Below are positions 7,777 to 10,233 of a DNA stretch of 10,233 nt, in pieces; the first letter of the stretch is position 1; every line of letters starts with the position of its first letter. The notes beneath the pieces are model-generated. The model had not been told where the DNA came from. It saw nothing but the letters and a program-made list of their open reading frames with translations, and did not search any database. A program made the translations under genes and the position numbers. The stretch spans positions 1 to 10,233 of the forward strand of contig JAFGCA010000302.1 in assembly GCA_016932895.1 (NCBI GenBank), written 5' to 3'. The stretch comes from Sedimentisphaerales bacterium (GTDB lineage: Bacteria > Planctomycetota > Phycisphaerae > Sedimentisphaerales > SG8-4).

Positions 7777-7962
7777 GACCACGCAGCGCAAAGACCATCC
7801 CTTGGAGGCCGAACGCGCTGAATCTATCGAGACTCCGCAATCGTACCGCGAATCCGCCAGGCAAAAGCGAACCGCCTGAGTCGTCTCGCGTCGGCGCAGC
7901 GGATGGCGCGAATGCGCGCACGAAACCACCGCATTACCCTGTTGTATGCCTTTGAACGTCTC

Positions 7963-8044
7963 AGGCTTGCAGCAGGACGCATTCGACAGTCCAGGCCGTG
8001 CCTCTTTCTGTCTGGGGTGTTCGGTGCCTACCGGGGACTTTTTT
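7963..8044 (+). ncRNA. Possible small structured RNA, or structured 3' end of the radical SAM transcript
   Basis: AGGC (7963..7966) and GGAC (7975..7978) can pair with GCCT (8000..8003) and GTCC (7989..7992), making an interrupted hairpin. A second hairpin ending in six T residues follows. No convincing promoter was found just upstream and no known RNA family was recognised, so a processed 3' untranslated region is equally likely. Confidence 0.18.
8017..8044 (+). terminator. Candidate intrinsic terminator, plus strand
   Basis: G8017-T8025 pairs with A8030-C8038 around a GCCT loop, with one G-G mismatch and two GU pairs. Six T residues (8039..8044) follow immediately. The stem is moderate, but the stem-to-T spacing is right. 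It would end read-through from the radical SAM gene about 300 bases upstream, or an RNA made between them. Confidence 0.42.
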
Positions 8045-8070
8045 CGTCTTGCCCGAAGCCGGTTGTCGCA

Positions 8071-8099
8071 AGAAAAGGGCCCCGCGCTTACGCAGGGCC
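8071..8099 (-). terminator. Strong intrinsic terminator of the cold-shock gene
   Basis: On the minus strand GGCCCTGCG (8099..8091) and CGCGGGGCC (8086..8078) form a 9-bp GC-rich stem with one GU pair and a TAAG loop. CTTTTCT follows directly. It lies about 29 bases after the csp stop codon. Confidence 0.85.
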
Positions 8100-8127
8100 T
8101 GCGATCGGCTTGCCGTTGCGCCGGTGC

Positions 8128-8331
8128 TTAGCAGGGCGTGACGTTGGTTGCCTCAGGTCCTTTTCTGCCCTGGCCGGGGACATAGTCCACGGTCTGACCT
8201 TCCTGAAGCGTCTTGAATCCTTCGCCGGTGATGTTCGAGTGATGGACGAACAGGTCCTCACCGCCATCATCGGGGACGATAAATCCAAAGCCCTTCTGCT
8301 CACTGAACCATTTTACCGTACCCTTTGCCAC
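8128..8331 (-). CDS. csp: Cold-shock domain protein, CspA family
   Basis: The protein has 67 residues, the usual length for the family. Translation starts at GTG (8331), with AAGGAG (8340..8345) eight bases upstream, and ends with TAA at 8128. It is a single five-stranded OB-fold beta-barrel. The N-terminal signature [16 protein letters not shown] carries RNP1 (KGFGFI, residues 13-18), and LFVHHSNI (27-34) carries RNP2; their aromatic and basic residues stack on single-stranded RNA or DNA. Family members melt RNA secondary structure, aiding translation and transcription in the cold or during growth. The gene appears monocistronic, with its own promoter candidate, a leader of about 100 bases and a strong terminator. 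The long leader recalls cspA-type post-transcriptional control. The C-terminus (ATNVTPC) ends in a less common cysteine. The paralogue letter cannot be assigned. Confidence 0.97.
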   Translation of the reverse strand: MAKGTVKWFSEQKGFGFIVPDDGGEDLFVHHSNITGEGFKTLQEGQTVDYVPGQGRKGPEATNVTPC

Positions 8332-8339
8332 GTGTTCTT

Positions 8340-8361
8340 CTCCTTAGGCCATTCGGCCTAA
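8340..8361 (-). promoter_or_regulatory. Leader hairpin touching the csp ribosome-binding site
   Basis: A perfect 7-bp stem, TTAGGCC/GGCCTAA (8361..8355 with 8350..8344), with a GAAT loop lies directly before the start region. Its 3' side includes the first two bases of AAGGAG (8345..8340). Stem opening or closing could change ribosome access, as in temperature-responsive cold-shock leaders. The structure is seen in the sequence; the regulatory role is inference. Confidence 0.45.
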
Positions 8362-8441
8362 ATACTTCTTTTCCCTCTGCTTTCAACCAAGGGGTAGACT
8401 TCGAGGGAGGAAAGCATACACCTTCACATGTTTTGAACCGA

Positions 8442-8470
8442 ATAGTATCGGTCCTTTTGCCGGTTGTCCA
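8442..8470 (-). promoter_or_regulatory. Candidate sigma-70-type promoter of csp
   Basis: On the minus strand TGGACA (8470..8465, five of six consensus) and TACTAT (8447..8442, four of six) are separated by exactly 17 bases. They sit in the AT-rich part of an otherwise GC-rich region. Predicted initiation near 8435 gives a leader of about 100 bases. Confidence 0.5.
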
Positions 8471-8515
8471 TGAAATAAATTGAGAAAAACAAGAAAATTC
8501 TTACCTTCGCAGGGT

Positions 8516-8536
8516 CGCCCCCCTCTCCGGGAGGCG
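8516..8536 (-). terminator. Candidate terminator after the pseudopilin-like gene
   Basis: On the minus strand CGCCTCCC (8536..8529) pairs with GGGGGGCG (8523..8516) in an 8-bp stem with one GU pair and a GGAGA loop, about 17 bases past the stop codon. No T-tract follows immediately; a T-rich stretch begins about 15 bases later. It separates this gene from the csp promoter. Confidence 0.42.
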
Positions 8537-8552
8537 GAATCGCGGCATCGTC

Positions 8553-9089
8553 TCAACGGATTTGCGCTCGGGTAGCGGCGATGGCTTGCTGGAGTTGCTC
8601 GGGGCTCAGCAGCTCGATCTGCCCGCCGAGAAAGAGTGCGTTGCATCGCCCGCTGTGGACGGGGTTGGGCTCATAGAGCAGCACATTGGTCGCCGGCATG
8701 TCCTGCCGCAGGCCCGGGATGTAGACGTAATCGCCGCCGTTGGGATCGGGGCAGCGGAAGAGGCGGGGATTTCCGCTCCACTCCATCAGCTCCTGCTGGG
8801 TGGCCGGGAAGCTACCGTTGCTGATGGCGTACATCTGGAGATTCTGCCCGATGGCGCGGAAATTGGCCTGGCACGATATCGTCGCGGTCCGGTTGCTGGT
8901 CTGTATCATCGCGTCGGTGTATTGCTGGCCGGCCTGGCCGCCGATCTTCATGATCCACCAGATCCCCGCCGCGATCAGTCCGAAAAAAACGATGGCGGTA
9001 ATGGTGTTGATGATGGTCCCGCCCCGCGTGCGTCGTTGGGGCCGTACCCCTGGCATCGAGGTAGGGTGTTTTCTGCCGTGCGTGGACAT
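8553..9089 (-). CDS. Pseudopilin-like single-pass membrane protein (type II secretion G/DUF1559-like head)
   Basis: The protein has 178 residues from ATG at 9089, which has AAAGG seven bases upstream; the ATG at 9104 has no site, so the first five codons of the longer frame are probably untranslated. A basic N-terminus of about 25 residues (RPQRRTRGG) precedes one membrane helix (about 25-46, IINTITAIVFFGLIAAGIWW), so the N-terminus should be cytoplasmic and the rest outside. The outer part begins CQANFRAIGQNLQMYAISNG followed by SFPATQQELMEW, matching the start of planctomycete pseudopilin heads. It ends with a HSGRCNALFLGGQIELLS segment like their usual histidine and LF-DG-H-type terminus. 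The helix lacks the prepilin FTLIE signature and Glu5, so peptidase processing and pilus assembly are doubtful. The TGA stop is at 8553. It may be a lone assembly or cargo-related factor; its function is not established. Confidence 0.82.
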   Translation of the reverse strand: MSTHGRKHPTSMPGVRPQRRTRGGTIINTITAIVFFGLIAAGIWWIMKIGGQAGQQYTDAMIQTSNRTATISCQANFRAIGQNLQMYAISNGSFPATQQELMEWSGNPRLFRCPDPNGGDYVYIPGLRQDMPATNVLLYEPNPVHSGRCNALFLGGQIELLSPEQLQQAIAATRAQIR

Positions 9090-9120
9090 GTCCGGACCTT
9101 TCATTGCTGTGTCGTTGGCG

Positions 9121-9222
9121 CCACCGCTTTTGGCCCGCCTGAGTCAGCGGGCGTTGCCGCCGCGAAACGCCCACCGACGCCGCACGATTGTACGTCGGTG
9201 GCGCTCGCAAAGCAAGCGGTGG
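9121..9222. repeat. Branched dyad-symmetric intergenic element
   Basis: Outer arms CCACCGCTT (9121..9129) and AAGCGGTGG (9214..9222) are perfectly complementary over 9 bases. Inside lie a hairpin GCCCGC/GCGGGC (9133..9138 with 9147..9152) and a second CCACCGACG/CGTCGGTGG (9171..9179 with 9193..9201). Alternative pairs exist: GCCCACCG (9169..9176) with CGGTGGGC (9217..9224), and GCGTT (9151..9155) with AACGC (9166..9170). The set can draw a three-way junction. It lies between divergent genes, so it could be a dispersed repeat, a structured RNA or a regulatory site; none of these is proven. Confidence 0.5.
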
Positions 9223-9257
9223 GCCGCGGTGATTCGCGGTGCAGCGGCGGTGTGCGG

Positions 9258-9286
9258 TTGCACAGTCTCCCGGCGTGCGGTAGCAT
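9258..9286 (+). promoter_or_regulatory. Candidate promoter of the carbohydrate-module gene
   Basis: TTGCAC (9258..9263) and TAGCAT (9281..9286) are separated by exactly 17 bases. The match to consensus is three and four of six. Initiation near 9293 would give a leader of about 42 bases. Confidence 0.33.
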
Positions 9287-9311
9287 CCACGGGAGAGTCT
9301 TTGAGACTGTG
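9261..9311 (+). promoter_or_regulatory. Inverted repeats spanning the candidate promoter
   Basis: CACAGTCTC (9261..9269) is the exact reverse complement of GAGACTGTG (9303..9311). TCTCCCG (9266..9272) is the exact reverse complement of CGGGAGA (9290..9296). The two pairings exclude each other, and their arms flank the -10 candidate. They could be operator half-sites or a leader switch. The dyads are seen directly; function is inference. Confidence 0.3.
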
Positions 9312-9334
9312 GCTGGTGACCTGGAGAAACGAGT

Positions 9335-10233
9335 ATGAGCACCATTCTGATTCGAAGAGGTTTGCTGTGGTCGTTGCTGGCGCTGCAGAGTGTGCCGGCA
9401 TCGGCGGCGACGCTCTGGCAGATCGGCCGGGCGGACAATGACACGCGGGAGTTTGCCCTGGCGCCGGGCAACTATGCGGGTTTCGGCGACCGCTTCGGCT
9501 ACCACGATCAGTTCTACGTCGTGGGCCGGTCGGCGGACGGGAAGGACTGGCCGTACTGTCTGGCCGGACCCGCCGACGGCTGGGGAGGCGGAAACAACAA
9601 GATCAACACCCTGCCGAGTCATTTCCACCTGAACCGCGTGGGACGCAAGAGTCAGTGCCGACTGGTGATCGATTTCGCCGGGATACACCCGCAGCGCCCG
9701 CCGCTGCTGCGTGTGTCGGTCAACGGCCATCATCACGATTTCCAACTGCCGCCCGGCGCCGAAGGCCCTATCCAGGGCAGGCTCGACGAGGGCAAAGAGT
9801 ACATTCTCAGTATTGATATCCCCGCCGGCGAGCTCCGTGTCGGGCTCAATACGGTTGAACTGGTCCATCTGACCGGTAGCTGGGTCGTGTTCGACGCTCT
9901 CAGATTTGAGGCGAGCGACAATGTTCGTCTCGGTCCGGCGCACGAGACGCTGATCCACGGCGTCCGGGCGGCCCCTTTTCAAGTGCGCCGCAACGGCCGC
10001 GCCTATCAGCCGTTGCTGGTCGATCTGACGCAGCTTGATCGCGCCGCCGAACTGACGTTTCGAATCAAGGGTGCGGGCAGGACGACCAGGACCGTGGAAC
10101 CCGGGCGCAGCATCCTTGAAGTTGACATGTCCGTGGTTGAGAAGCCTACCGCAGCGTCCGTGGTCATCCGCAGCGGGGGCGGGGTGCTGCTTCGAACCGA
10201 AGTCACACGCGACAAGGTCCCGATGGGCACGCC
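9335..10233 (+). CDS. Secreted protein with rhamnogalacturonan-lyase-like carbohydrate module, 5' part only
   Basis: The frame is open from ATG at 9335 to the window edge, giving 299 visible residues. GGAG lies eight bases before the start. The signal peptide is clear: MSTILIRRG, hydrophobic core LLWSLLALQ, cleavage after PASA near residue 24. The mature part opens LWQIGRADNDTREFALAPGN, a pattern typical of the galactose-binding-like beta-sandwich domain found in PL4 rhamnogalacturonan lyases and reused in planctomycete exo-acting sugar hydrolases, including some GH38-type proteins. The module runs to about residue 192 and ends in a strand set with LNTVELVHLT and WVVFDALRFE, where the domain usually closes. 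A second beta-rich domain follows (about 200-299). No catalytic domain is visible, as the gene continues outside the window. It is divergent from the pseudopilin-like gene. The substrate is unknown; binding or cleavage of plant or algal polysaccharide is inference. Confidence 0.8.
   Translation, partial: MSTILIRRGLLWSLLALQSVPASAATLWQIGRADNDTREFALAPGNYAGFGDRFGYHDQFYVVGRSADGKDWPYCLAGPADGWGGGNNKINTLPSHFHLNRVGRKSQCRLVIDFAGIHPQRPPLLRVSVNGHHHDFQLPPGAEGPIQGRLDEGKEYILSIDIPAGELRVGLNTVELVHLTGSWVVFDALRFEASDNVRLGPAHETLIHGVRAAPFQVRRNGRAYQPLLVDLTQLDRAAELTFRIKGAGRTTRTVEPGRSILEVDMSVVEKPTAASVVIRSGGGVLLRTEVTRDKVPMGT

Larger units (their letters stand above)
7732..8070. other. Intergenic stretch without a credible gene
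   Basis: About 340 bases lie between the convergent radical SAM and cold-shock genes. Open frames here are short or run antisense into csp, and their translations are rich in arginine, alanine and proline without domain features. The right half contains paired segments and a T-run that could mark a small RNA or a long 3' untranslated region. I see no tRNA or other recognisable RNA family. Confidence 0.5.

Noticed and set aside
6532..7929. 465-codon minus-strand open frame
   Set aside because: Antisense to the radical SAM gene, whose plus-strand frame carries the CxxxCxxC cluster and family motifs.
7903..8361. 152-codon plus-strand open frame
   Set aside because: It runs antisense through the whole csp gene and across two terminators.
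9101..9982. 293-codon minus-strand open frame
   Set aside because: Antisense to the signal-peptide-bearing carbohydrate-module gene, with no credible start region.

Overview
The window looks like a piece of a Planctomycetota chromosome, probably Phycisphaerae/Sedimentisphaerales-like. This is inferred from gene content and not from any marker gene. The signs are high GC, large secreted PQQ-type beta-propeller proteins carrying a malectin-like domain, a secreted barrel-type putative glycoside hydrolase, a small pseudopilin-like membrane protein, and a secreted protein with a rhamnogalacturonan-lyase-like carbohydrate module. There is no CRISPR array, tRNA, rRNA, integrase or transposase gene.

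Layout: (1) 1..1754, minus strand: 5' part of a secreted putative glycoside hydrolase, which leaves the window. (2) 1755..1911: gap holding a 70-bp imperfect inverted repeat made of two small hairpins. (3) 1912..5790, minus strand: a 1292-residue exported protein built as propeller, Rossmann/methyltransferase-like domain, propeller, malectin-like domain. (4) 5791..6147: divergent promoter region. (5) 6148..7731, plus strand: B12-binding-type radical SAM protein with a C-terminal membrane segment. (6) 7732..8127: no credible gene, but opposing terminators and a possible structured RNA. (7) 8128..8331, minus strand: cold-shock protein with an upstream promoter, a long leader with a hairpin touching the ribosome-binding site, and a strong intrinsic terminator. 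(8) 8553..9089, minus strand: pseudopilin-like membrane protein. (9) 9090..9334: divergent gap with a densely dyad-symmetric, branched element and a candidate promoter. (10) 9335..10233, plus strand: 5' part of a secreted carbohydrate-module protein, which leaves the window.

The two left-hand minus-strand genes and the last plus-strand gene encode exported proteins with carbohydrate-related folds. This suits polysaccharide scavenging or cell-envelope glycan work in a planctomycete. The radical SAM gene, the csp gene and the pseudopilin-like gene look like separate transcription units. I see no compact multi-gene defence or mobile system. The most unusual items are the mosaic propeller/methyltransferase-like/malectin protein and the two structured intergenic elements.

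Several very long open frames lie antisense to the real genes. They are by-products of GC-rich codon use and are listed as rejected.
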